Positions 17,654 to 25,173 of a DNA stretch of 64,000 bases are shown here, piece after piece. The stretch is taken from positions 5,547,001 to 5,611,000 of the forward strand of contig NZ_CP036537.1 of assembly GCF_021184025.1 (NCBI RefSeq), in the 5' to 3' direction. Positions within the stretch are counted from its first letter, which is position 1, and each line of letters opens with the position of its first letter. Under the pieces are notes generated by a model. That model was not told the origin of the DNA. It worked only from the letters and a program-made list of their open reading frames with translations, and searched no databases. The DNA is from Rhodopseudomonas boonkerdii (lineage in GTDB: Bacteria; Pseudomonadota; Alphaproteobacteria; Rhizobiales; Xanthobacteraceae). Made by a program: the position numbers and the translations under genes.

Positions 17654-18319
17654 ATGGAAATGATTTCGTGTGAATGGTTAGCTTCGACACCGCATATCGA
17701 TGTACACTCGGCCGAAGTTCGAGAGTTTGTCCTCAGCAACCTTCCGCAGGCCGATACATTATCGCCGATCGAGAAGGCGATTCGCCTGTTCGATGCCGTT
17801 CGCGACCAGATCGAATACAATCCGTTTAATATTGGAACGACACCTGATGACTATCGGGCCAGCCACATCGCTAAGCAACCGTCAAACTATTGCGTTCCAA
17901 AAGCGGTTCTTTTAACCGCCGCTCTACGCGCAGTGGGTATTCCAGCTGCTGTAGGCTTCGCCGACGTCCGCAATCATCTAAACTCGGTAAAGCTGGCCAA
18001 CCTCATGGAGACGGACCTTTTCATCTATCATGGCTATGTGGCGCTCTGGCTGGGCGAAAACATGCTCAAAGTTACACCCGCATTTAATAGTGAGATGTGT
18101 CAAAGATTCGGTGTCAAGCCGCTCCTTTTCGACGGTAGGAGCGATGCGCTTTTCCACGAATTCGACGTCAACAGCCGCAGACACATGGAGTATGTCAATG
18201 ATCGTGGGTTGTTCGTAGATCCGCCCATCAAGCAGATTTTGAAAGAGTTTGAAACCAAGTATCCTAAGTTGTGGCGATCGAGCGTCGATCGAACACGCAT
18301 CCGCGACTCGTCTTTCTAA
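17654..18319 (+). CDS. Transglutaminase-like papain-fold protein
   Basis: Protein of 221 residues with the transglutaminase-like core. The candidate nucleophile is Cys80 in SNYCVPKAVLLTAALRAVG, and the candidate His is H126 in YHGYVALWL. The third triad position, normally Asp in a V-D-P turn, reads KVTPAFN, so Thr or the later Asn stands there. The start at 17654 has GAGG six bases upstream; a GTG four codons earlier is less likely. No signal peptide is seen, so it is probably cytoplasmic. Such proteins include amidases, peptidases and CoA-using acyltransferases; its role among acyl-CoA genes is unknown. It shares an operator region with the divergent synthetase. Confidence 0.75.
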   Translation: MEMISCEWLASTPHIDVHSAEVREFVLSNLPQADTLSPIEKAIRLFDAVRDQIEYNPFNIGTTPDDYRASHIAKQPSNYCVPKAVLLTAALRAVGIPAAVGFADVRNHLNSVKLANLMETDLFIYHGYVALWLGENMLKVTPAFNSEMCQRFGVKPLLFDGRSDALFHEFDVNSRRHMEYVNDRGLFVDPPIKQILKEFETKYPKLWRSSVDRTRIRDSSF

Positions 18320-18355
18320 ACTAAGCCAGCAGCCTATCGGCTCAATCGCCATGGG

Positions 18356-19516
18356 TTATTTGGCGTATTGTAGCGCTATCCGGCCGATTTTTTCACGTGC
18401 AATCACAAGCTTTTGGATTTGGGCGGTGCCGTCGCCGATCTGAAGACCCATGACATCGACGTAACGTTGGTAAAACGGAAGGTCGGTCGTGTAACCGTAA
18501 TGGCCGTGCGTCAGGAGGCATTGATGAATTATTTCGCAAGTTACCTTGGGTACGTACCATTTGCACATCGCTGCCTCGGCGGTGTGAGGCAGCCCACGAT
18601 CGCGCAGAGATAACGTGTAAAAGCAGAGCTGCCTCATCATCGCGAGTTGGGTTTCGGCCTCAGCCAGCGGGAAGCTTACACCTTGATACTGGGCGATCGG
18701 CCGCTCAAACGCCCGGCGTTCGGTGCTGTACTTCCAAGCTTCGTCAACGGACGCTTGCGCAGGTCCGATGCATTCAAGTCCAATCAAAGCTCGACTATAG
18801 TCGAATCCGGCCATAATCTTTGAGAAACCTTTATTCTCCTCGGCCATCAAACATTCAGCCGGGACAAAAACATCGTCGAAAAAGACGGAGCCGCGGCCGA
18901 CCGGTCTGGTACCGATGTCGTCGAAATGTGTTCGGGTAATGCCGGGCAGGCTAAAGTCCACAAAAAAAGCACTGACGCCGCGTGCACCGTCTTCGATTGA
19001 GCCAGTTCGTGCAAAGACGACGGCTGCATCGCATTGGTCAGAAAAGCTCATCGAGGTCTTTTCGCCATTGAGGCGGTAGCCATTGCCGGACCTTTCGGCG
19101 CGCAAAACCAAACTCGCTGCGTCCGATCCACCACGGGGCTCGGTGAGGCCGAGCCCGATGATTGCTTCGCCCTTGATCACCCGCGGCAGCCATTCCTCGC
19201 AGATGCTTGGTGTCGCATGCTGGTTCATCATCCCACCCATCAGCGAAGCGAGCAGCTGGACGTAGCTGACATTAAAGTCGCCATAGGCAATCTGTTCGAT
19301 TATCACACCAGCGGTGGCACTGCTCTGCGCGAGGCCACCGTATATTTCAGGAAGATCGACACCAATAAGGCCGAGATCGCCCATTTCCCTAAGCACCGCT
19401 CGATCGATGCGGTCATGCTTCGCTCGCGTTAGATACCGCGGGGCGAGTTTTTCCCGAGCGTACCGTTCGGCGGCTTCGCGGAAGGACCGCTGCTCAGTAC
19501 TTAGCGTGTAATCCAT
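18356..19516 (-). CDS. Acyl-CoA dehydrogenase, cyclohexanecarboxyl-CoA dehydrogenase-like
   Basis: FAD-dependent dehydrogenase of 386 residues with GLTEPRGGSDAASL, NGEKTSMSFSDQCDAAVVFA and QLAMMRQLCFYTL. The C-terminal active-site block reads GLQIGDGTAQIQK: an Asp stands where many family members carry the catalytic Glu (usually EGT). The overall style recalls AliB-type enzymes acting on alicyclic acyl-CoAs; with the BadH-like SDR in the same regulon this is plausible, not proven. The start at 19516 has AGGGG upstream. It is transcribed alone, divergent from the FadH-like gene. Confidence 0.85.
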   Translation of the reverse strand: MDYTLSTEQRSFREAAERYAREKLAPRYLTRAKHDRIDRAVLREMGDLGLIGVDLPEIYGGLAQSSATAGVIIEQIAYGDFNVSYVQLLASLMGGMMNQHATPSICEEWLPRVIKGEAIIGLGLTEPRGGSDAASLVLRAERSGNGYRLNGEKTSMSFSDQCDAAVVFARTGSIEDGARGVSAFFVDFSLPGITRTHFDDIGTRPVGRGSVFFDDVFVPAECLMAEENKGFSKIMAGFDYSRALIGLECIGPAQASVDEAWKYSTERRAFERPIAQYQGVSFPLAEAETQLAMMRQLCFYTLSLRDRGLPHTAEAAMCKWYVPKVTCEIIHQCLLTHGHYGYTTDLPFYQRYVDVMGLQIGDGTAQIQKLVIAREKIGRIALQYAK

Positions 19517-19571
19517 GACGGGCCCCTAAAGCCGACTCACCAACTTGCGCTCGATCGGATAATATCGCATT

Positions 19572-19585
19572 CTAACAATTGTTAG
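19572..19585. promoter_or_regulatory. Regulon operator, copy 6 (divergent promoter)
   Basis: CTAACAATTGTTAG, a perfect 14-base palindrome extended to TCTAAC...GTTAGA. It lies in the 101-base gap between the acyl-CoA dehydrogenase (starts 19516) and the FadH-like reductase (starts 19618), 32 bases before the reductase start. Confidence 0.7.
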
Positions 19586-19617
19586 AAATAACGCAATCGT
19601 GCCTCGGAGCTGTGCTG

Positions 19618-21669
19618 ATGATTGGAGTTTCTGGGTATTCGAGCCTTTTGTCACCGTTGGGAGTGGGTCAAACAACGCTGCGTAATAGAATAATCATGGG
19701 CTCGATGCACACTCGTTTGGACATGGAGCCTAACGGGCTGAAAAAAATGGCGACATTCCTTGCTGAACGCGCCAAGGGCGAGGTTGGCCTAATCATCACG
19801 GGCGGCTACGCTCCAAATACCGCCGGCCTCATCGAGCCCGGCGGACCGATTCTGACCGAGCAATCACAAGCGTTGGAACTGCGCCGTGTGACCGACGCTG
19901 TTCGCCATTATGGCAGCAAGATATGTTTACAGATTCTGCATGCGGGCCGTTATGCTAAGCAGCCAGAGTGTTTTGGGCCGTCGGATATCCGCACCCGCAT
20001 CAATAAATTTCCGCCCCGCGCTATGACGTCTGCCGATATTTCGGAGACAATTGCCGACTATGTGCGTTGCGCGCTTTTGGCGAAGGACGCAGGATTCGAT
20101 GGTGTCGAGATCATGGGATCTGAAGGCTATCTTATTAATGAGTTCACGGTCCTGCGGACCAATGACCGCACAGACGAATGGGGCGGAGCTGAGGAAAACC
20201 GGCATCGTCTTCCCGTCGAGATAGTCAGCGGCATTCGCGCGGCTACCGGACCGAACTTTCTGATCGTCTATCGCATCTCCGCGCTGGATTTGGTTGAGGG
20301 TGGCGCGACCGGGGACGAGGTCAGTAGGCAGGCGAAGCGGATCGAAAGTGCCGGTGCTGATATACTGAACACCGGGTTCGGTTGGCATGAGGCGCGCGTG
20401 CCAACCATCGCCTACCCAGTCCCACGAGCCGCCTGGCGATTTGCGGCCGCCCGGCTGAAGAAAAGCGTTGATATTCCCGTGGTGGCTTCGAACCGGATCA
20501 ATACGCCCGAAGTCGCCGAGGACATTCTAGCATCTGGGGACGCCGACTTGGTGTCGATGGCGCGCCCGATGCTTGCCGACCCGCATTTTGCTCGCAAGGT
20601 GCGGGAAGGTCATGCCGACAAAATCAACATATGCATCGCCTGCAATCAAGCTTGCCTCGACTTGATCTTCTCGAATCGTAGTGCCACGTGCCTCGTGAAT
20701 CCGCGCGCTTGTCGTGAAACAGAATTTGACGACAAGAAAGCAGTAAAAGCTCGCAAGATCGCGGTCATCGGCGCCGGTGCGGCTGGACTTGCCGCAGCAA
20801 CAGAGGCAAGTCAGCGAGGGCATAAAGTTACGCTGTTTGAGAGTAGCGATCGCGTTGGTGGTCAGCTAAATCTTGCGCGTGCGGTACCCGGCAAGGCCGA
20901 GTTCGATGAAATGCTGCGTTACTACAGCGGGAAACTGTCGGATGAAGGCGTAGAATTGCGCCTCAATACGACGCCGGATTCCGACCAACTCAAACGCGAA
21001 AACTTCGAAGCTGTTGTGGTTGCTACCGGCGTGAGCCCGCGATTGCCGGACATCGCGGGTATTGATCATCCCAAAGTTGTTTCCTACAGCGACTTGCTCG
21101 GTGGGAGAAAAAAAGCTGGCCGCCGAGTGACCATCATCGGCGCAGGCGGTATTGGTTTCGATGTTGCCGAATATCTCTGCCATTCCAATCCCGGTGAAGA
21201 GCCGATGTCACGGCGCCTCACTACAGTGGAATTTATGGCCGAATGGAATATTGATGCCACTCTGGCCATAGCTGGTGGGTTGTTGGGCGATCCGTTAGCT
21301 CCAGTGCAAAGCCGGCGAGAAATTACCATACTCCAACGTAGGGTAACGCGTCCGGGTGCTAATCTTGGGGTATCGACAGGGTGGATTCTACGCAGCAGCC
21401 TTGCCAAACGCGATGTCACGATGATTGCAGGAGTTACATACGAGAGGATCGACGACCACGGCTTCCACGTGAATATCGAGGGCAAGCCTAAGTTGATCGA
21501 GGCAGACACGATCGTCGTTTGTGCCGGCCAAGAAGCCAACCGCGGATCATTTGAAAAGCTGAAGTATGCCGGCATCGAAGTTCACATTATCGGGGGCGCG
21601 CGGGAGGCTGCCGAGCTTGACGCCATGCGTGCGGTCGATGAAGGCGTGCGTATCGGCAGCGCATTATAG
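19618..21669 (+). CDS. NADH:flavin oxidoreductase, 2,4-dienoyl-CoA reductase FadH-like
   Basis: Reduces a conjugated dienoyl-CoA or similar enone. The 683-residue protein has an old-yellow-enzyme barrel at the N-terminus, binding FMN. A 4Fe-4S motif CIACNQAC plus a later Cys follows at about 342-361, then FAD and NAD(P) Rossmann folds with VIGAGAAGLAAA and IIGAGGIGFDVAEY. Length and order match E. coli FadH. The start at 19618 is preceded by GGAG; an earlier TTG lies inside the operator and is rejected. Related enzymes act in bile acid and cyclic enone metabolism, so a ring substrate is also possible. Confidence 0.88.
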   Translation: MIGVSGYSSLLSPLGVGQTTLRNRIIMGSMHTRLDMEPNGLKKMATFLAERAKGEVGLIITGGYAPNTAGLIEPGGPILTEQSQALELRRVTDAVRHYGSKICLQILHAGRYAKQPECFGPSDIRTRINKFPPRAMTSADISETIADYVRCALLAKDAGFDGVEIMGSEGYLINEFTVLRTNDRTDEWGGAEENRHRLPVEIVSGIRAATGPNFLIVYRISALDLVEGGATGDEVSRQAKRIESAGADILNTGFGWHEARVPTIAYPVPRAAWRFAAARLKKSVDIPVVASNRINTPEVAEDILASGDADLVSMARPMLADPHFARKVREGHADKINICIACNQACLDLIFSNRSATCLVNPRACRETEFDDKKAVKARKIAVIGAGAAGLAAATEASQRGHKVTLFESSDRVGGQLNLARAVPGKAEFDEMLRYYSGKLSDEGVELRLNTTPDSDQLKRENFEAVVVATGVSPRLPDIAGIDHPKVVSYSDLLGGRKKAGRRVTIIGAGGIGFDVAEYLCHSNPGEEPMSRRLTTVEFMAEWNIDATLAIAGGLLGDPLAPVQSRREITILQRRVTRPGANLGVSTGWILRSSLAKRDVTMIAGVTYERIDDHGFHVNIEGKPKLIEADTIVVCAGQEANRGSFEKLKYAGIEVHIIGGAREAAELDAMRAVDEGVRIGSAL

Positions 21670-21779
21670 TGCGTTGCCGGCGCGCGTAACGAGAAAGGTT
21701 TCTGCTTAGTTCGTTTTGGCGCATCGCACCAGCAAACTGTTGCCACTCCGCTTGATTACGCTACAGGTGCGGGGTTGAC

Positions 21780-22631
21780 TCACTTTGCTTTGGGGAGGGC
21801 GGATTCGCGCTTGGCGAACTTCACCGCATCGATCATCTGACGCGCGTCGTGTGCCAAGTGCAATGTCTCGCCGCCGTCGATGTACCATTCCTCACCGGTG
21901 ACAAACTTCCCGAGTGACGAACCCAAAAAAACTATGGCAGCTGACACGTCACTAACGTCGCCCATGCGGCCCATTACGTTACGATTTAATTTGAGCCATT
22001 GATCGGGGTCAATTGGATAATTGTCCATTCCTTCAGTTCTGACCGTGCCCGGCGCGACACAGTTGAGACGAATTCCAAACTCGGCCCATTCGAACGCAAG
22101 CGTTTTCATCATCGATAAAACGCCCCCGCGCGCGGCCGCCGTATGTACGAAGCCACTCAACCCCGAACGGACGCAGGCCGTAACGAAAACGATTGATCCG
22201 CCATGATCGAACATGAAGTAATCCGCGACGGCCTTGGTCATTTGCCACGATCCGATAAGATTGTTGCGGATCACAGTTTCGAAGCCTTTGTTGTTGAGTT
22301 CGCGCGCTGGTGTGACGAATTGCCCACCGGCGTTGTTGACGAGAATATCAAGGCGGCCAAATTCTTTCTTGATACGCTGCATGGCGAGATCGATCTGTTC
22401 AGGTGCGCGAATATCAGCGGGAACAGCCACCGCTTTTCTTCCTAGCTGGCGTATGAACTCCGCACAGTTCTCTATGGGCTCAGCCCGACGTCCGATTAGC
22501 GCAATATCTGCACCGCTCCGCGCCATCTCGACGGCAGTCGCGCGGCCCATACCCGTGCCCCCACCGGTTACCAGAGCAACTTGGCCTTTCAACAGGTCTG
22601 ATGCAAAACGCATAGGCGGGAGCGGAGACAT
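21780..22631 (-). CDS. Short-chain dehydrogenase/reductase, enoyl-/dienoyl-CoA reductase (PECR/DECR) type
   Basis: SDR of 283 residues with the NADP-type TGGGTGMG loop, a GRR motif after beta-2 and NNAGG. The catalytic YxxxK is absent: the aligned stretch HTAAARGG gives Thr and Arg in those places. The same substitution pattern occurs in peroxisomal enoyl-CoA and dienoyl-CoA reductases, so it is probably functional but reduces a C=C rather than a ketone. The remaining blocks (LAFEWAEFGIRLNCVAPG) are intact. It converges on the FadH-like gene and shares an operator region with the crotonase gene to its right. Confidence 0.85.
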   Translation of the reverse strand: MSPLPPMRFASDLLKGQVALVTGGGTGMGRATAVEMARSGADIALIGRRAEPIENCAEFIRQLGRKAVAVPADIRAPEQIDLAMQRIKKEFGRLDILVNNAGGQFVTPARELNNKGFETVIRNNLIGSWQMTKAVADYFMFDHGGSIVFVTACVRSGLSGFVHTAAARGGVLSMMKTLAFEWAEFGIRLNCVAPGTVRTEGMDNYPIDPDQWLKLNRNVMGRMGDVSDVSAAIVFLGSSLGKFVTGEEWYIDGGETLHLAHDARQMIDAVKFAKRESALPKAK

Positions 22632-22678
22632 GGCTGTTCCAATTATTTTCTGTTGCTTTCGTGTGTGTCGACGATATT

Positions 22679-22692
22679 CTAACAGATGTTAG
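22679..22692. promoter_or_regulatory. Regulon operator, copy 7 (divergent promoter)
   Basis: CTAACAGATGTTAG with perfect arms, extended to TCTAAC...GTTAGA. It lies in the 83-base gap between the SDR (starts 22631) and the crotonase gene (starts 22715), 22 bases before the latter. Confidence 0.68.
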
Positions 22693-22714
22693 AAAGGCAC
22701 GGAAGCAAAACAAG

Positions 22715-23500
22715 ATGTCTGACGCCAGCCCGATTGTCTATTCGCGCGAAAATGGCATCGTGACGATTACCATCGACCGGCCGGAGCGCAAAAACGCGCT
22801 ATCAATTGAGGCGATGAATGCTTTAACCGATGCGTGGGAGCGCGCGGAGAAAGATACGCAGGCGCGAGTAGTGATTCTGACTTCCACCGATTGCGGTGTG
22901 TTCTCCGCCGGCCTGGACCTCAAGCAAGCTAGTGAGGTCCGCGCTCGCGATGGTGTCGATATTTTGACATTGATGCGCGATCCTTTGCAGACGGCAATGC
23001 GAAAAGTGTCGAAGCCGATCATCGCTGCGATGACTGGCTCATTAATGGCCGGTGGTATGCTCCTTGCTATCAAGTCTGATCTGAGGGTCGGCCTTCGCGG
23101 GACCCGAGCCGGGATCACCGAGGTTAAAATGGGGCGAGGTTCGCCCTGGGCGGTCCCCTTGCTGTGGATGCTCCCGCAATCGTTGGTCATGGAGCTCGTG
23201 ATTACCGGAGAAACGATGCCTATTGAGCGTCTCGCGGAGCATGGCTTTGTCAATTACCTCGAAGATACGCCGGATGCGGTTCGGGCTCGCGCGTTGCAAT
23301 TGGCTCGCGGGATCGTTGAGGGAGCGCCGCTGTCGGTTTCAGCCGCGAAAGCCAGCGTGCTTGCAGCAATGGATCTCGGTTGTGCCGAAGGACTTCTGGA
23401 AGCCAATCGGCTGCACGTGCAGGCGTACGCTAGTGAGGACGCGATCGAGGGCCCCAAAGCTTTCTCGGAGAAACGCAAGCCAGTTTGGCAGGGCAAATAG
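22715..23500 (+). CDS. Enoyl-CoA hydratase/isomerase family protein
   Basis: Crotonase-fold protein of 261 residues. The oxyanion block reads GVFSAGLDLKQ. The first hydratase glutamate is missing (MAGGMLLAIKSD, Leu in its place), while the second is kept in AGITEVKMGRG. One acidic residue is the pattern of enoyl-CoA isomerases and some hydratases, so double-bond shifting is a fair guess. The start at 22715 is chosen for its GGAAG upstream; an earlier in-frame codon lies across the operator. It converges on the TetR gene with only three bases between the stops. Confidence 0.83.
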   Translation: MSDASPIVYSRENGIVTITIDRPERKNALSIEAMNALTDAWERAEKDTQARVVILTSTDCGVFSAGLDLKQASEVRARDGVDILTLMRDPLQTAMRKVSKPIIAAMTGSLMAGGMLLAIKSDLRVGLRGTRAGITEVKMGRGSPWAVPLLWMLPQSLVMELVITGETMPIERLAEHGFVNYLEDTPDAVRARALQLARGIVEGAPLSVSAAKASVLAAMDLGCAEGLLEANRLHVQAYASEDAIEGPKAFSEKRKPVWQGK

Positions 23501-23503
23501 ATG

Positions 23504-24199
23504 TCAGGGCTTCTTCAGGCCGTCAAAAATCAAGAGTTCGGTTCGACGTGCGAGCTTCAGAACCGCATCCTTACTGTCGAGGCTGAACCATTCGATTGTC
23601 CAATTCAGAGCCCCGATCACAAAAATGCGAAGCGGCACGATCTCTATGTCCGCTCGTATCTCGCCAGCGCGCCGTGCGTCGAGAAAGAGTTTATCCCAGT
23701 ACTTGGCATAGGCTCGGCGCAAAGGCCGGTGCGGCTTTTTCAGCGATTCGGGAAGTTGGCCGTAGATCCTGATGTTAGCGGATGTGAAATCGCTGTCTTC
23801 CAGCAAGGCAACCAGATGTGCTTCGATGGCCAACCCAATCTTGCGCCTATGAGAGACATCGCCGGCGTCTCGGTGCGCTTTTTTGACTGCTTCAAAAACC
23901 CGCAGCAACCCGAGATGGAGCACCTCATCGAGAATTTGCTCTTTGGAATCGAAGTAGTAATAGACGCTTCCGGCTTTGATCTCAGCAATCTCAGCGATCT
24001 GGCGCAAAGTCGTGGCCGAGTAGCCTTGGCGACGAAATAATCTTGCTGCCGCTTCAAGGATCGAGTCGCGTGATTTTTCGGATTTCGAAATGATCGCAGC
24101 GGAAGACTGCTTCGATGACGCGGCCGACCCTTTTGCCAGACGGTCTGGTGCATGTTTAGCGACATCCTTTGGGGGACGCTTTTGAGACTTGGAAACCAA
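23504..24199 (-). CDS. TetR family transcriptional regulator
   Basis: Candidate regulator of the surrounding regulon. The 231-residue protein has a basic 45-residue leader (KSQKRPPKDVAKHAP...), then the TetR helix-turn-helix: ILEAAARLFRRQGYSATTLR with IAEIKAGSVYYYFDSKEQIL. The larger C-terminal ligand domain follows. The only usable start is TTG at 24199, with a weak GGCGG upstream, which suggests low expression. Its own promoter lacks a full copy of the CTAAC-N4-GTTAG palindrome. By precedent (LiuR, AtuR, PaaR, PsrA) the ligand would be an acyl-CoA. That it binds the palindrome is inferred from location only. Confidence 0.85.
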   Translation of the reverse strand: MVSKSQKRPPKDVAKHAPDRLAKGSAASSKQSSAAIISKSEKSRDSILEAAARLFRRQGYSATTLRQIAEIAEIKAGSVYYYFDSKEQILDEVLHLGLLRVFEAVKKAHRDAGDVSHRRKIGLAIEAHLVALLEDSDFTSANIRIYGQLPESLKKPHRPLRRAYAKYWDKLFLDARRAGEIRADIEIVPLRIFVIGALNWTIEWFSLDSKDAVLKLARRTELLIFDGLKKP

Positions 24200-24385
24200 A
24201 GGAGACCGCCGTGCGTGATAAATGTCAGAGCTTAGTACGAAAGAAACTAATGCCGCAGACCACCAAGTTCGTCAATCGTCCCGGGATGGCAGAATGCACC
24301 TTGGAAGATTTAGACCTCTAACGAATGGCGGCCTGTGCTGTTCGACAGAATTATACTTAAACAAGCGGATTGGGAGGAGGACGGC

Positions 24386-25153
24386 ATGCGCGGACTTGAT
24401 GGACGACGAGTGATTCTGACCGGGGGAGCCAGTGGTATCGGGCGAGCGACAGCGTTGCGGCTTGCCGATGAAGGCTGTGTCGTCGGTGTGTTCGATCAGA
24501 ATCTGAATGGAGCCGAAGAAACAGCGCGGCTAAGCCAAAGTAAGAAGGGCAAAGTGCTTGCTTTTCAGGTTGATATCACCGATCGCGATGCTGTCGAAAC
24601 TGCAACAAATAGCTTCGAGGCCACGGTCGGTCCAACCGAATTGCTCGCAAATGTCGCGGGTTGGGACGTGCCGGTTCCATTTCTTGATACCGATCGGGCG
24701 TTTTGGGATAAGGTAGTCGGCATCAATCTCTATGGACCGCTTAATTTGCACCACGTTGTTGTTAAGCGGATGGTCGAGCGCGGCTTCGGACGCGTGGTAA
24801 ACGTTGCATCGGATGCGGGCCGGGTCGGATCATCGGGAGAGGCCGTTTATTCCGCCTGCAAAGGCGGACTAATCTCCTTTACCAAAACAGTCGCGCGCGA
24901 GCTCGCAAGAAAGAATATCATCTTGAATGTCGTGTGTCCGGGTCCCACCGACACGCCGTTGTTCGAAGCATTCACCAACAGTTCGCCGACGGGTGGCAAG
25001 ATCGCGGAAGGGCTCGCTCGCGCCATTCCGTTGAGACGGCTCGGCCAGCCAGACGACTATCCCGGCATGATCGCGTTTCTATTAAGCGACGATGCGGGGT
25101 TCATTACGGGGCAAACGATCAGCGTGTCCGGCGGGTTGACTATGCACGGTTGA
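24386..25153 (+). CDS. SDR, BadH-like 2-hydroxycyclohexanecarboxyl-CoA dehydrogenase
   Basis: NAD-dependent alcohol dehydrogenase of the SDR family, 255 residues, the length of BadH. The nucleotide loop is TGGASGIG and the active site is YSACK. The stretches RVGSSGEAVYSACKGGL, NVVCPGPTDTPL and SDDAGFITGQTISVSGGLTM are very close to what is known of Rhodopseudomonas palustris BadH, which oxidises 2-hydroxycyclohexanecarboxyl-CoA to the 2-keto form. The start at 24386 has a strong GGAGGAGG. It forms an operon with the following ligase. No full operator precedes it, only the half-site TCTAAC near 24317. Confidence 0.87.
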   Translation: MRGLDGRRVILTGGASGIGRATALRLADEGCVVGVFDQNLNGAEETARLSQSKKGKVLAFQVDITDRDAVETATNSFEATVGPTELLANVAGWDVPVPFLDTDRAFWDKVVGINLYGPLNLHHVVVKRMVERGFGRVVNVASDAGRVGSSGEAVYSACKGGLISFTKTVARELARKNIILNVVCPGPTDTPLFEAFTNSSPTGGKIAEGLARAIPLRRLGQPDDYPGMIAFLLSDDAGFITGQTISVSGGLTMHG

Positions 25154-25173
25154 TGTACGTTGAGGAATATACG

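Noticed and set aside
24316..24330. TCTAACGAATGGCGG as a ninth regulon operator
   Set aside because: Only the left half matches; the right arm GTTAG is absent.
24934..25173. Longer N-terminus for the ligase ending at 26685
   Set aside because: The extra codons lie inside the SDR gene in another frame, and a good ribosome site stands before 25174.
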